Part shown: positions 1-10,168 of the stretch, piece after piece | Layout of the letters: the number at the start of each line of letters is the position of its first letter | How positions within the stretch are numbered: position 1 is the first letter of the stretch | Origin: Larimichthys crocea | Taxonomy: Eukaryota; Chordata; Actinopteri; Sciaenidae | Direction of reading: 5' to 3' | Assembly (NCBI RefSeq): GCF_000972845.2 | Contig: NC_040022.1 | Coordinates: 10,833,422 to 10,897,421, forward strand | Length of the DNA stretch: 64,000 nt | Notes under the pieces: generated by a model | Told to the model about the DNA's origin: nothing | The model's input: the letters and a program-made list of their open reading frames with translations, nothing else | The model's database searches: none | Made by a program: the position numbers and the translations under genes

Positions 1-55
1 CTCGGTACGACAAACAAACCTCGTTTACCGACAGACCGAGTGACCCGTTAACCAT
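1..55 (-). CDS. possible N-terminal coding fragment of a divergent gene (partial)
   Basis: On the minus strand an ATG at 55 opens a reading frame of 18 codons that runs off the window without a stop. Upstream on that strand, in the promoter-like region, is a donor-like junction (CGAG|GTACG at 284/283), and a possible acceptor lies near 147-155. This would fit a head-to-head gene sharing the NAA60 promoter. I do not recognise the peptide, and an open frame this short can occur by chance, so this is an inference from position and splice-like motifs only. Confidence 0.18.
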   Translation of the reverse strand, partial: MVNGSLGLSVNEVCLSYR

Positions 56-239
56 GTCTACCTGAAGCGTGTGTTTGGCGGAAGAGCTGCTAGTTTCAGA
101 GCTTCGTGTTGTTGTTACGATGCTGCAGCTGCTGTACAACACCGCCACTTCCTCTGAACGTGTCAGAAATACAGTATATAATATATTTAAAAACAGCATT
201 CACACTGATATACGCCAACAGACAAAACTGGACACAGCA

Positions 240-570
240 GCTAGTTAACACACAGGCTAACTTTAGCCGCTAAGCTAACGTACCTCGTTTCGACGCTCGG
301 CCCGGAGGAAAGTCGAGGACAGTTATATCCCTTTGGTGTCCGTCGATGCGTCATTACTCATGCGGGCACAGCATGGTCAGACAGCGGTCTATTCAGCTCC
401 ACGACCCGTCTCATTACTGTGCCAACGCCACACGGCTGCTGAAGCTAAGCCAGAGCTCTCCCTGCTAGGTAACAGCTGGATGTTTTCTTCCTGTTTTTGG
501 CGGCTACGCCGGTGACGTCAGCCACAGGTTTGGGTCATGTCAGCGCTTTGGCGCCGCCTGCTGGACCGAG
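240..570 (+). promoter_or_regulatory. CpG-containing promoter-like region with consensus CRE, upstream of NAA60
   Basis: This stretch is richer in CpG than its surroundings. It holds a perfect palindromic CRE, TGACGTCA, at 513-520, ETS-like CTTCCTG motifs just before it, and a strong donor-like GAG|GTGAGG at 570/571 that could end a non-coding first exon on the plus strand. A donor-like site on the minus strand at 284/283 suggests transcription could start in both directions. The TSS cannot be seen directly. NAA60's first coding exon begins with an acceptor at 3209, so an upstream 5' UTR exon is required and this is the best candidate location. Confidence 0.45.
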
Positions 571-668
571 GTGAGGACTACAACATGATCCTGAAAACAC
601 TGGACCCAGCCCTCATCAACCAGTCCATCAAACTTATGTGTACAGCACTTTTCATACAAAACATGTAA
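537..668 (+). other. 43-codon small ORF in the promoter/first-exon region
   Basis: An ATG at 537 begins a 43-codon frame ending with TAA at 666-668. The composition of its first 34 codons looks protein-like (for example the stretch LLDRGEDYN followed by LDPALINQS) rather than repeat-like. A splice-donor-like GAG|GTGAGG occurs inside it at 570/571. I do not recognise the product. It could be a uORF or alternative exon of NAA60, or chance. Confidence 0.2.
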
Positions 669-2369
669 CACAAAGTGCTTCACACATAAACTGCCATAAA
701 TACTTTGTTTAGACATTTTCCTCAGTACTCAAATATTCTGCGTAGAATATGTCTGAAATCACTTATTCATGTAATTTTACCTTGCTCTGAAGATATTGAT
801 CTGTGACAACTTTGTCTGAACCGAATAGCATTGTTTGGCAGCCCTTTTTTCCGTTGTGTTTCATTTTGTCTTGTTTTTATTTTTTTCTCTCTGTATGTCC
901 TGTTACTGTCTTTGAAAAAACTTGTAAACTATAAATAAAAGATTATAAAAAGAATATGTCTGAAAAGTACAATATCTCAATAAAATGTTTTATATTACAA
1001 CTTTTCACTCTATATTCTACTTCACTGTAGTGTCCAGAATCTCTAACAAATATTGTTCACCCTCTACCCGGAAACCAAATGTCTCCTATTTCCAGAGCAG
1101 GCCTCCACTTTTAGTAGCCCTAAACAAGATTTTGTTTGTGGCACCAGAATTGAAATCAGAAATCATGTTCCATCCTTCTTCACTGGATCTTGCTTCAGGT
1201 GCTCCTGGTTTACTCTTTGTTTCTACTGTTGTCCTCCGCGCATTCAAAGTCACACCAGTTACGATGTTTCAACACGACATGAGGGCTTTTCTTGATGTCA
1301 CAGCTTCAACCATGGACAGGACCACCTGAACAGACAGATGGTCTGCGGACAGGACTGACTGACTGACTAACATTCAATCCATCTCTGTAGAAAAAAAAAA
1401 GCTTGAGTCTGTCTGTCTGACAAACAACCAGACTCTGACTGACAGAGAGATAAATATCTGTCTTCCCCTCCCCAATCCATCCCAACCCAACTCAAAATGA
1501 GACCTCCCACTAAAGACTAAGGGTCCAGTTTCTCCAGAACCGGTCTTTAGATGAGACCTTCTGCTGTGGGCTGTCTTTGAGTGGCTTCTAGCTGTCAGTG
1601 GCCAGGTAATATGATATTTAACGGCAAGATAGAGACAATCACGGTCCTATTTATAACCTCGTCTGTCAGGAGACGAAAAAAAGAAAAAAATTTTTGACGC
1701 GGTGTGTGTACGTCAGCGAGTTCATTCATGTTGAGAGATCAGACTGTTCAACACCATGAAGGAAGCGTTTAACATATTACAAGTGTATAACAAATGTCCT
1801 CATTATGATACAATACTCCATATATATAATATAAAAAACAAACAAACAAAACACATAGTAAACAGGTATCATCTATTAAGAACAAAACATATATATATTA
1901 AACGTATATAAAAATTATATTACAGTTAAATTATGTGCAACACTTCAAAAAGTGATTGACCATGTTGTGTCTATGAAAGAAACAGAATAAAATTGGGACT
2001 TATTTACAGAAATGAGCAGGCAGGATGTACAGTCAAATAGACAATATGAATAGTGCAGATAGAGTAACACTTCAGCCCATACAATAAAAAAACGTGTATA
2101 ATTGATGAAAATAATATTAATCGCAGCCTTTCTGTTATTTTTGGTACAGATGAGTCAGCGCCCGACAGCCAAAGTTCTATAAAGAGTGAATATTGTCCAT
2201 CACAGTCTTTAGTTTGATCGTTTTGTCTGAGATCTCAAACATATTCAATTCACTGTCAAGACGATGAAAACCAGTGAATGTTCATATGTGAGAGGCTAGA
2301 ACGAGTCAGTTCAATTCTATTCATTTAGCACCGTATCATAACAAAAGGTCTTGACTGTACTCTTTATAA
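669..2369. other. non-coding stretch, mostly AT-rich, no gene seen
   Basis: AT-rich sequence with no recognisable exon. Around 840-950 there is a T-rich to A-rich stretch ending in AATAAAAGATTATAAA, which resembles the 3' tail of an L1-type LINE but is too short to call. A dispersed-repeat copy lies at 1165-1233. Short reading frames at 985-1329 lack homology that I can see. Confidence 0.4.
1165..1233 (+). repeat. dispersed repeat copy, pair with 40670-40744
   Basis: This segment closely matches 40670-40744 in the same orientation. Both share TGTTCCATCCTT, then ACTGGAT, TTCAGGTGCTCCT and TTGTTTCTACTGTTGTC with small indels between them. Flanks of the two copies differ, so this is an interspersed repeat rather than a segmental duplication. 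The family is not identified. Confidence 0.6.
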
Positions 2370-2690
2370 TATTATCTACAGAGACCAACAGTTCCACCAT
2401 GAACAAGCACTTGGCCGTGGTGGCGAGGAAAATCTTCCTGTTAAAGAAAACCTCAGAAACCTCGAGCAGACCCAAGCTCATTGGTGGACGGTCATCCACC
2501 TCGACCGGGTTAAAGATGGAGAGGGGGGGATAGACAGATAGATAGAGAGAGATAGCGATACACAGATGCACAGCGGCAGCAAGTCATTAATTAACTATAA
2601 ACTGTAATGAGATACGGTAGCTATAATGACAGTAATAATATATGTAGTGGATGTCATGCAGGACCACAGCAGCAGCCACGATCCATGAGA
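2370..2690 (+). repeat. dispersed fish repeat (unclassified)
   Basis: The segment carries word blocks that I recognise from memory as recurrent in many percomorph genomes: a CACTTGGCCGTGGTGGCGAGG-like stretch, CAGAAACCTCGAGCAG, CATCCACCTCGACCGG, then a purine-rich GATAGA tract and ACCACAGCAGCAGCCACGAT. No terminal repeats or duplications are visible. The short frames on both strands here look like by-products of this repeat. Confidence 0.5.
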
Positions 2691-3053
2691 AGTTTAGTTA
2701 GTAACATGCATTAATGTGTTTGATGAAGAAATGAGTTAAAAATGTGTAAAAAGTTGCCGGTTCATTTTCTGTTCATCATTGTTTATTCATGGTTTTGATG
2801 ACTTTTGTTTTTATACTCGTTAGTTATACTATGTTAGTCAGTAAAGTGGGTACACACACACACACTGATTAACCGTCTTCTTCACACACGATCATGGATG
2901 CAAGAGGCTCCTGTATGTTGAACCGTGCCTTCAATAGGTCTAAGATTCAATTCTTGGTGCTACCTGAAAGTTTCTTCTCAGTGATGCACAGAAAGATGTA
3001 ATGAAGTTTGATCTACATTTGGTTCTTTTGGCTGCTCTTCACTGAAGTCACTT

Positions 3054-3055
<2 letters not shown>

Positions 3056-3108
<53 letters not shown>
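3056..3108. repeat. (TG)n microsatellite
   Basis: Uninterrupted TG dinucleotide run of about 26 units, roughly 100 bp upstream of the first NAA60 coding exon. Confidence 0.95.
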
Positions 3109-3111
<3 letters not shown>

Positions 3112-3215
3112 TAAAAGCTAAACGTCTGTTCAGTTTGACGTCTTAATTGTTGTTTGGCTCACTGAGCGATGCTGTAACTCAAAAAAAAAAAACGTGTGTG
3201 TCCCTGCAGGTGTGA

Positions 3216-3325
3216 ATGAGTGACGTGGTGCCTCCCACAGCTCTCAGTGAAGTCCAGCTCCGCTTCCTCTGCCACGATGACATAGAGAGTGTCAAGCTGC
3301 TCTGTGGTGATTGGTTCCCAATCGA
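3216..3325 (+). CDS. naa60: naa60 coding exon 1
   Basis: The exon proper starts at 3210 after TCCCTGCAG and includes 6 nt of 5' UTR. It ends ATCGA|GTAAGA, so the Glu37 codon is completed by the G of exon 2. Encodes the N-terminus through the FPIE stretch. Confidence 0.95.
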
Positions 3326-5106
3326 GTAAGACACAGTCACATCCGACGGCTGGAGTTTGAAGCCGTTTGTCAAAGCTGCAATCCAGATCTGCTTTTGTTT
3401 GTTCCAACTCTGTCACTGAACATCTGCACAGAATTTGGAGGAGGAAAACATCCAAAGTGTCCCAGACAGCTCTTCAGACAGAAACATTCCTGATGTATAT
3501 GTACATGAAATATACATCAAAATAAAACAAGCAGTGTTTGGTCTTTTCTGAGCCGCAAAAGAAAAATTGATTTACTTTCCTTCTCTTCCAGTTCACACAG
3601 CGTGCAGTTTTCCTCCTTCATTTTTGTTTTTGACCATTTTTCTTTGAACTTGAATGCACGTTTACGACACAAATAATTTAGTTATACATACATCTAAACA
3701 ATGTTTTATTGTTTGATTCTTTGTACTGGTTTATGGTTTAATTTTTTGTTTTGACACCCTGATCTGTGAAAGGTGCTACACTAAATCCAATTTTTTATTT
3801 TATTTTATTTTATCCTCATGAATGAATGAAGTAGAAATCCTGTGTGATTTACGACACAGAAACATCTTATTCCTTCTATCCTGTGCCATGTTGAGTAGAC
3901 ACTTACACAGTCATTTCATTTAATAGTCACATTAATCATACACATGTACATCATATTATAGTGAAATATATTTCTTTGAGCCTCTACAAATTGTTGAATT
4001 AAATAGTAGTGTAGTAGCCAATGTGCAGTAAAGTCATTTATTAATCCCTCACATCCTCATGACATAGTTCACATTGAGGAGACACATGCTTAGAAAGTTG
4101 TCTGTGTAGAATAATTTCACTTTCCTGTGTGAGCTCTCGCAGACATCATTAAACCTCCATAAGTCATAAATTCATCATGAGAAAAAGCCAAACATTTCCA
4201 TATATATGAATGAACTGTGAACTCTTTCCGCAGGTACCCAGACTCATGGTATCAGGACATCACTTCCAACAAGAAGTTCTTCTCCCTCGCTGCCACCTTC
4301 AGAGGAGGCATCGTGGGAATGATTGTGGCCGAGATCAAAGGCCGGACCAAAGTACACAAAGAGGTACAGCGTCCGATTCAGTCACGCAGCCGCTCACGTC
4401 AGAGTGTGTTCTCTGAAGCAGCTGCGCTGCGTGGAGACGGTGTCACGGAGGCTGGCATTTGGAAAGGTTTTAAGTGGAGCACACAGACATAGTGGAGTCT
4501 GTTTTTAGGCTGCTAATTAGATGAACCAGAAGAACTCGACTTAGTAAGACTGTCATGACACAAGAATTAGAAATTCATTTTTCAGTTTCATCTTGTTTAG
4601 AAGAATTTGACTGCTAATCGTGTGTCTTTGTGCTTTGAATGTGGGCATAAGTAAATGTAAAGCTAATGACTACCTCACCCTGAAGTGTTGTTAGAACGTC
4701 ACTGGAAGAGCTTAACTCGTGTCCTGAATGGACAGGATGTATGACACAGATACAATAATGAATTTATTATGGATTTGTGATTCAGCTGGACTGAGAGCAG
4801 AAATCTGCTTCTCTTACTTCAGGCCATAGTTTTTCTAAGCTGTGTGTTGAGTGGATGCAGCGCCTGCTGTCAAAACCTTATTTCCCTTTGAGAATATTTG
4901 CATCTGGAACCTTCATTCTCATTGGGTCATTTGCCTAGGCAAGCATTATGATGGTGTAATGCACATGATCCAGAGGGAGCACACAGAGAAACACCAAAGT
5001 ACCAAATGATTTTTTTCCAATACTGAAACTAATGTAGCTTTTATTCCAAGATATATTGTGGATGGTGAACTTTTATGTTCATAGAGAATGACGTGACTCC
5101 ATTATT

Positions 5107-5157
<51 letters not shown>

Positions 5158-7707
5158 GTGTGCGTGTGTGTGTTAGGATGGAGACATCCTGGCCTCCAGC
5201 TTCCCTGTGGACACACAGGTAGCGTACATCCTCAGCCTGGGAGTGGTCAAAGAGTTCAGGAAACATGGCATAGGTATGTGTTCATTTTCACATATAATCA
5301 TAGAGTCATAGTACAATGTATTTCTGTGCTCCTACAATTAATGTAAAACATGATAGTAATAATAAGAAAGCAGTAAATTCTAATGTTTTTATGGAAATAA
5401 TGTGAGTAAATCAGTGAGTAGAAAGTCATCTTAATGGAAGTTAATAAATAATAATATCAATAGTAATAAGGAGTAAATTAAGAACAGAAAGAGACAAGGA
5501 AAACACGCTGTGTGAGGTGAAAAGGATGGTGCAAGTCAAGGTTGTGTTGGATGCAGCAGCAGTGGTTGTGACGCACAGATCATGGAGACCATTAAGGTAC
5601 TTTAGAACACTTAGGCCCCAACCGCATCAGTCTACGTCAAATAACACACTCATTATGAGTCATAACTCCGTCAGATATGAACACACAGACGCTTTCTGAG
5701 AAGAACTGAACATCCACAGATCCACAGTGATACTGCTGCGAGTAAGAATAGTTTCAAATAAATGACCTGGCAATCCTTTTATATATCCAGAGCTCAGTGT
5801 GGAGCTCAGCAGTGGGGCAGCTATTGATGCTTCCCCTGTAGTCTGTTCTCAGGTCAGTCTTATACAAATACAACAAATACAAGAGGGCGAGGCCAGAAAT
5901 CAATTAATAATGAATTCTATTAAGATTAACTATATTCAGTGTGGCAAAGTCTCTAGGTCCTGTTCCTCACTCCTCTCCCTGCTCCTTTCCTCACATCTCT
6001 CCCTGCTCCTCGCCCTGATCCTTTCTTCACTCCTCTCTCTGCTCCTCTCCTCACTCCTCTCTCTGCTCCTTTTCTCACTCCTCTCCCTGATCCTTTTCTA
6101 ACTCCTCTCTCTGCTCCTCTCTTCACTCCTTTCTTCACTCATCTCCTTGCATCTCTCCCTGCTCCTTTCCTCGCTCCTCTCCTTGCATCTCTCCCTGCTC
6201 CTTTCCTCGCTCCTCTCTGCTCCTCTCTCTGCTCTTTTTCTCACTCCTCTCCCTGATCCTTTTCTAACTCCACTCTCTGCTCCTCTCTTCACTCCTCTCC
6301 TTGCATCTCTCCCTGCTCCTTTCCTCACTCCTCTCTCTGCTCCTCTCCTCACTCCTCTCTCTGCTCCTTTTCTCACTCCTCTCCCTGATCCTTTTCTCAC
6401 TCCTCTCTCTGCTCCTCTCTTCACTCCCCTCTCTGCTCCTCTCTTCACTCCCCTCTCTGCTCCTCTCTTCACTCCCCTCTCTGCTCCTCTCTTCACTCCT
6501 CTCCCTGCATCTCTCCCTGCTCCTTTCCTCGCTCCTCTCTTCACTCCTCTCTCTGCTCCTTTCCTCACATCTCTCCCTGCTCCTCGCCCTGATCCTCTCT
6601 TCACTCCTCTCTCTGCTCCTCTGTACTCACACAGGTATTAATGACAAGCAGCTAATTAATGTAGCTAACGCTACGTAGCAGCTAAAAAACGAACTGTTAA
6701 CGTTAGCTTGAGAAGCTGTAGCATTAATGAACTGACAAACTACATTTCCTGCTAATCTCTCTCTGTGTTCTGTTGCTGCTCTGTTCACTGTTACCGCTTC
6801 ACCATCACTTTCTCTGCCCACTCACTGGCGTAAGGAGCTACGCTACTCTACGTTATGCTACCTATGCTACTCACTACTGTAACGTGTATAAACTTTAACG
6901 TTAACTTTTACGTAGATGTCTTCTGAAGAATGAGAAGAGGTCCGACATGATTTGCTGCGCTAGTTAATGACTCAAAACAAGTCCAGAATAACGTTGTGTG
7001 TTGTTGTGCTTGCACAGTGCGAGTAAAAATCATCACCTGTGCACTGATATTAATGATCTTGTGAAATTGTCTCGCTACTGCATGCATATAGGGGAAACAC
7101 TGCATATGTTATTAATGTTACAGTTAAAGATTCAGGTGCAGTTTGGTGCTGTAGACTTAAACTTGACCCGGGACACTCTCTCTCCTCTGCACCGCTCAGG
7201 CTCCCTACTGCTGGACAGTTTGAAGGAGCACATCTCAACGACAGCCCAGGACCATTGTAAGGCAATCTACCTACACGTCCTCACCACCAACAACACTGCC
7301 ATCCACTTCTACGAGAACAGGGATTTCAGGCAGCACCACTACCTGCCCTACTACTACTCCATACGAGGCGTCCTCAAAGACGGATTCACTTATGTGCTCT
7401 ACATCAACGGGGGTCATCCACCCTGGACGATTTTATATCCTTTTGTAGAAGCAGGAAAAGAAGGCGCTGATTGTTTAGTGGATGTTTAGTGGTTTGTTTT
7501 TACATTTCAGTCTCATACCAGAACATTTTTTCCTTGACTTCCTGTCCCACTGACTATATCCAGCACATCGGTTCAACCCTGGCCAGCCTGAGCCCCTGCT
7601 CCATCCCTCAGAGGCTGTACCGACAGGCTCAGTCCCTGCTGCGCTCTCTGCTGCCCTGGTCCAACATCGCCTCCAAGACCGGCATACAGTACAGCAGAAC
7701 AATGTGA
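3216..7707 (+). CDS. naa60: N-alpha-acetyltransferase 60 (five coding exons, 242 aa)
   Basis: Joining 3216-3325, 4234-4363, 5177-5273, 7200-7434 and 7551-7707 gives an uninterrupted 242-codon frame, the same length as human NAA60 and very similar along its whole length. The family enzyme transfers acetyl from acetyl-CoA to N-termini starting Met-hydrophobic on transmembrane proteins at the cytosolic face of the Golgi. Visible hallmarks are the GNAT fold, the acetyl-CoA loop RKHGIG at residues 108-113, and the catalytic pair Tyr97 and His138 (human numbering, both conserved). A C-terminal segment encoded by the last exon corresponds to the amphipathic membrane anchor. The start is the first ATG after the acceptor at 3209, and the peptide from there aligns with the known N-terminus. 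Introns 1-3 are GT-AG. Intron 4 is AT-AC, see 7435-7550. Residue 191, split by that intron, reads Phe where I recall Leu in mammals. Confidence 0.96.
4234..4363 (+). CDS. naa60: naa60 coding exon 2
   Basis: Preceded by TTTCCGCAG and followed by GTACAG. Encodes residues up to Glu80, including the core GNAT beta strands with [11 protein letters not shown]. Confidence 0.95.
5111..5173. repeat. (TG)n tract abutting the naa60 exon 3 acceptor
   Basis: About 31 TG units with two TGCG interruptions, ending in TGTTAG|GATGG. The repeat occupies the place where the polypyrimidine tract of the 3' splice site should be. Confidence 0.95.
5177..5273 (+). CDS. naa60: naa60 coding exon 3
   Basis: A 97-nt exon with GTGTTAG acceptor and G|GTATGTG donor. 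It encodes Tyr97 and the RKHGIG acetyl-CoA loop. The acceptor is preceded directly by a long (TG)n tract instead of a normal polypyrimidine tract. The exon is not a multiple of three, so skipping would shift the frame. Confidence 0.95.
5957..6621. repeat. 24-bp polypyrimidine minisatellite in naa60 intron 3
   Basis: About 27 units of a diverged 24-bp unit of the form CTCCTCTCTCTGCTCCTCTC plus TTCA. Almost all bases on the plus strand are C or T, apart from the G of CTG and A of CA. Because 24 is a multiple of three, the array stays open in several frames on both strands, giving spurious 100-168 codon frames with an 8-residue period. Such purine/pyrimidine asymmetric tracts can adopt triplex structures. 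The unit is heterogeneous, with subtypes CTCCCTGATCC and CTTGCATCTC recurring in blocks, which suggests higher-order duplication. Confidence 0.93.
7200..7434 (+). CDS. naa60: naa60 coding exon 4
   Basis: Acceptor CACCGCTCAG|GCTCC. The exon ends ACGATTTT directly before ATATCCTTTT, a U12-type 5' splice site. Encodes His138 and the segment from [10 protein letters not shown] to HPPWTI. Confidence 0.95.
7435..7550 (+). other. naa60: U12-type AT-AC intron of naa60
   Basis: The reading frame breaks here without any usable GT-AG pair. Instead the intron starts with ATATCCTTTT, a perfect match to the minor-spliceosome 5' site (ATATCCTT). It contains TTCCTTGAC at 7530-7538, a perfect U12 branch site (TTCCTTRAC), and ends in CCCAC at 7550. 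The presumed branch A at 7537 is 13 nt from the 3' end, inside the usual U12 window. Removing 7435-7550 restores the frame exactly (WTI-F-DYIQH). Length is 116 nt. Confidence 0.93.
7551..7707 (+). CDS. naa60: naa60 coding exon 5 (terminal)
   Basis: Begins TGACTATATCC after the AC of the U12 intron and ends with TGA at 7705-7707. Encodes residues 191-242, DYIQH through the C-terminal SRTM, matching the conserved tail of the family. Confidence 0.95.
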
Positions 7708-9247
7708 CACAGCACGGTGGGTGGGAGTTGCAGTGACAGCAGCATTGTTATGTTTGGTCGTAGCTAGTTTTTAAGACTTTTTGTCTGATTTTCTGCTTCT
7801 TGTGTTTGTTTTCACAGGAGCACGACTTCCATCTCTCATCTGTCTTCCCTCCGTACACACCAAGATGTACACGCGCACTCACAATCCTCCATGTCGCACG
7901 GCTTTTCCACAACCTGTGTTTGACACAGGACTCAGGTTCAACCTGCGTTAGACCGTTCACACACTCACTCTAATCCCAGATTCAGTACACGTTCTGCACC
8001 GCTCACACACAGATCCAGGTTTGCAGCTGTACTGCTGTGCCCGGCCGATAAAACAGGGTTGTTGCATTGCGATGCATTCAAGGTGCAATGTTGTCGTTGT
8101 TTGTTTTTTTGAAACACTAACAGACACACTGTTTGGTAAAACCATTGGATTTCTTTTAATTATTCAGTTACTGTACTATCTCATATATACTACATATCCC
8201 ATAGTTACTTTAGTAACCTGTTTGTCCAGTCATACCAAAGTCAAGCAGAGTCGACCTGCTTTCAACGTGGGCAGCAGAGCAAAGCGGAGGACCTGGTTCA
8301 GATAAACCACGTTGACCCAGACACACGCACACGGCAAACAAAGGTCGTAGCTTTGGTGTGAAAGGGATGTAACACACACACACACAGACACAAACAAACA
8401 CACACTGGGAACCTGACAGAGACTAAAGGTTCAACTCTGCCTATCTTTCTGTCTTCATCCTGTCCACCACTGTCACAGAGACTATGTATACTGTTTGTAT
8501 ATTATATATACTAAGCTAATATATAAATTTCTCTTAATATGTATGTCTATTCTATGCTGTCAGTAGGACTTGTTAGAAGGTAATCCATCCTGTTGCCTTT
8601 TTTGTTTTTTTGAGTTTAGACTGAATCCAGAGTCAATTCCAGTTTGTAAAATAGAGACTCAAGAACAAGTTGAATTGAATTGGACTGTGAATCTATCTAT
8701 GTTAATAGACTAGTATGGTAGAATAAGGCTTATTATATGCAGGAAACCTTTAGACACAATGTAGATGGCTGATATATTTCATAAGAACTGAAGCTCTCCG
8801 AAAGGATTCTTCCCCTTTTTGAAAACTTGAAAATGTACAAGCAACATACAGTAACGTGAAAATTGCGTGTTACTCAGTATTTACTGCAACACAACGTTTA
8901 CAGCAGAGCTGTTTGAAAGTCTTACATAAACAAATATTATCAGAGCTTGAAGCAAAATGGCCTTTCTGCATTGTCTCCAAACGTTGCCGATGTATAATTT
9001 CATATGAGGGTGTGTGGGGGAGTGTCTGGGGTTTTTAATTTTGGGAGGTTTTAAATGGCTGCAGCTCTGTCTGTCTGTTTCATGGCTGTAAAATTGCTGC
9101 TAATGTCGAGAAATGTCTATTTGTTTGTTCCAGATTTTAAAATATGGCCCAGATTAGATTATTTTTTTTTTTTTATGTTGGCCTGTAGAAGAAAAAAGGA
9201 AGTAATGGTCCCAAACACACACGCACACCGGTGTGTGTGTGTGTGTG

Positions 9248-9278
<31 letters not shown>

Positions 9279-9305
9279 CTATATTATATATATATAATAT
9301 ATATA

Positions 9306-9342
<37 letters not shown>

Positions 9343-9645
9343 ACATGGGGTCGGAAATTAGCACCCAGCAAGTGCCAAATGTTGGTCTGATCTGTCAGCG
9401 AGTACCAGGCTCACCCAACGTGTTGACTGGTAACGTTTCTCAATTTTTATTGCATTCTGTTGCACCTACAAACACGATCCAATGTATCAGTTATCAAATC
9501 TTAGATTTTATACATGACATAGCACTGAAATAGGTAACTGTGTGGAAAAAAATGTGCATTCATTGGTACAAGGTGAACATTTCTCAGTTTGCCAGCACCG
9601 GGCAGGTAACTCTAAGTAAATTTCAGACATTGTGTATGCAATAAA
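7708..9645 (+). other. naa60: putative naa60 3' UTR
   Basis: No coding sequence is visible. The first convincing polyadenylation hexamer is AATAAA at 9640-9645, giving a UTR of about 1.9 kb. It contains short AC runs near 8370 and a compound GT/AT microsatellite at 9230-9337. An upstream weaker signal or a downstream splice in the UTR (GGTGGGTG at 7716, TTTTCACAG at 7810-7818) cannot be excluded. Confidence 0.45.
9230..9337. repeat. compound (GT)n(AT)n microsatellite
   Basis: About 14 GT units are followed by a long, slightly interrupted AT tract. The AT part is self-complementary and could extrude a cruciform. Confidence 0.95.
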
Positions 9646-9736
9646 CTTGTTTCATTTGACTGATTGTCAAGACCCCCCTGCTCTGTGACCTCTGTGACTA
9701 ATTTACATTATTTCATTATTTTTATTGTTAGGCATA

Positions 9737-10168
9737 TTACATGGTGACAAACCTCTGCCTTGTTTTCGTTTCACACGATGCCCATGGCTTCACCTTTTTA
9801 TCTAAAAGTGCCACAGCAATCCAAAACAAAGCAGAGATAACCTGATGAGTCAAGCTCTGAAAACCACAGCATCCTACACTTCCCATACGCATACTTACTA
9901 TAACGCAACTTGATAGCATCGTCACAGGACACAGCCTGGCTGTTAAATGCCTTTCATTCTCTTTCATATTCATCAGGGTTATTTCCTCATACTCTGCTCG
10001 TCCAGAGTCACAGCAGACATATGCCAACTGTTTCCACCCCCATAATGTGTGAACATCTTGGTGTGTGTGTGCCCATTTCAGATACATTGGCTTCCATTGT
10101 GTACTCACTATCCACAACGTCTGGTGCCACACTGGCTCCATAGCAGCATTAGCATCCTGCCAAAACAA
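9737..10168 (-). pseudogene. degenerate coding-like segment, minus strand, unidentified
   Basis: A 143-codon minus-strand frame is open here, but better protein-like stretches appear when frames are switched. One frame reads ASVAPDVVDSEYTMEANV near the 5' end, and another reads CDDAIKLRYSKYAYGK then CRMLWFSELDSSGYL further on. That pattern, with plausible peptides in successive frames broken by stops, suggests a decayed ORF, most likely from a mobile element or retro-copy. I do not recognise the family. Confidence 0.35.

Noticed and set aside
985..1329. 114-codon plus-strand frame
   Set aside because: Overlaps the dispersed repeat at 1165-1233 and has no gene-like motif.
5953..6678. Long reading frames on both strands (up to 168 codons, Arg/Gly or Leu/Ser rich)
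   Set aside because: They come from the 24-bp minisatellite, whose period keeps several frames open at once.
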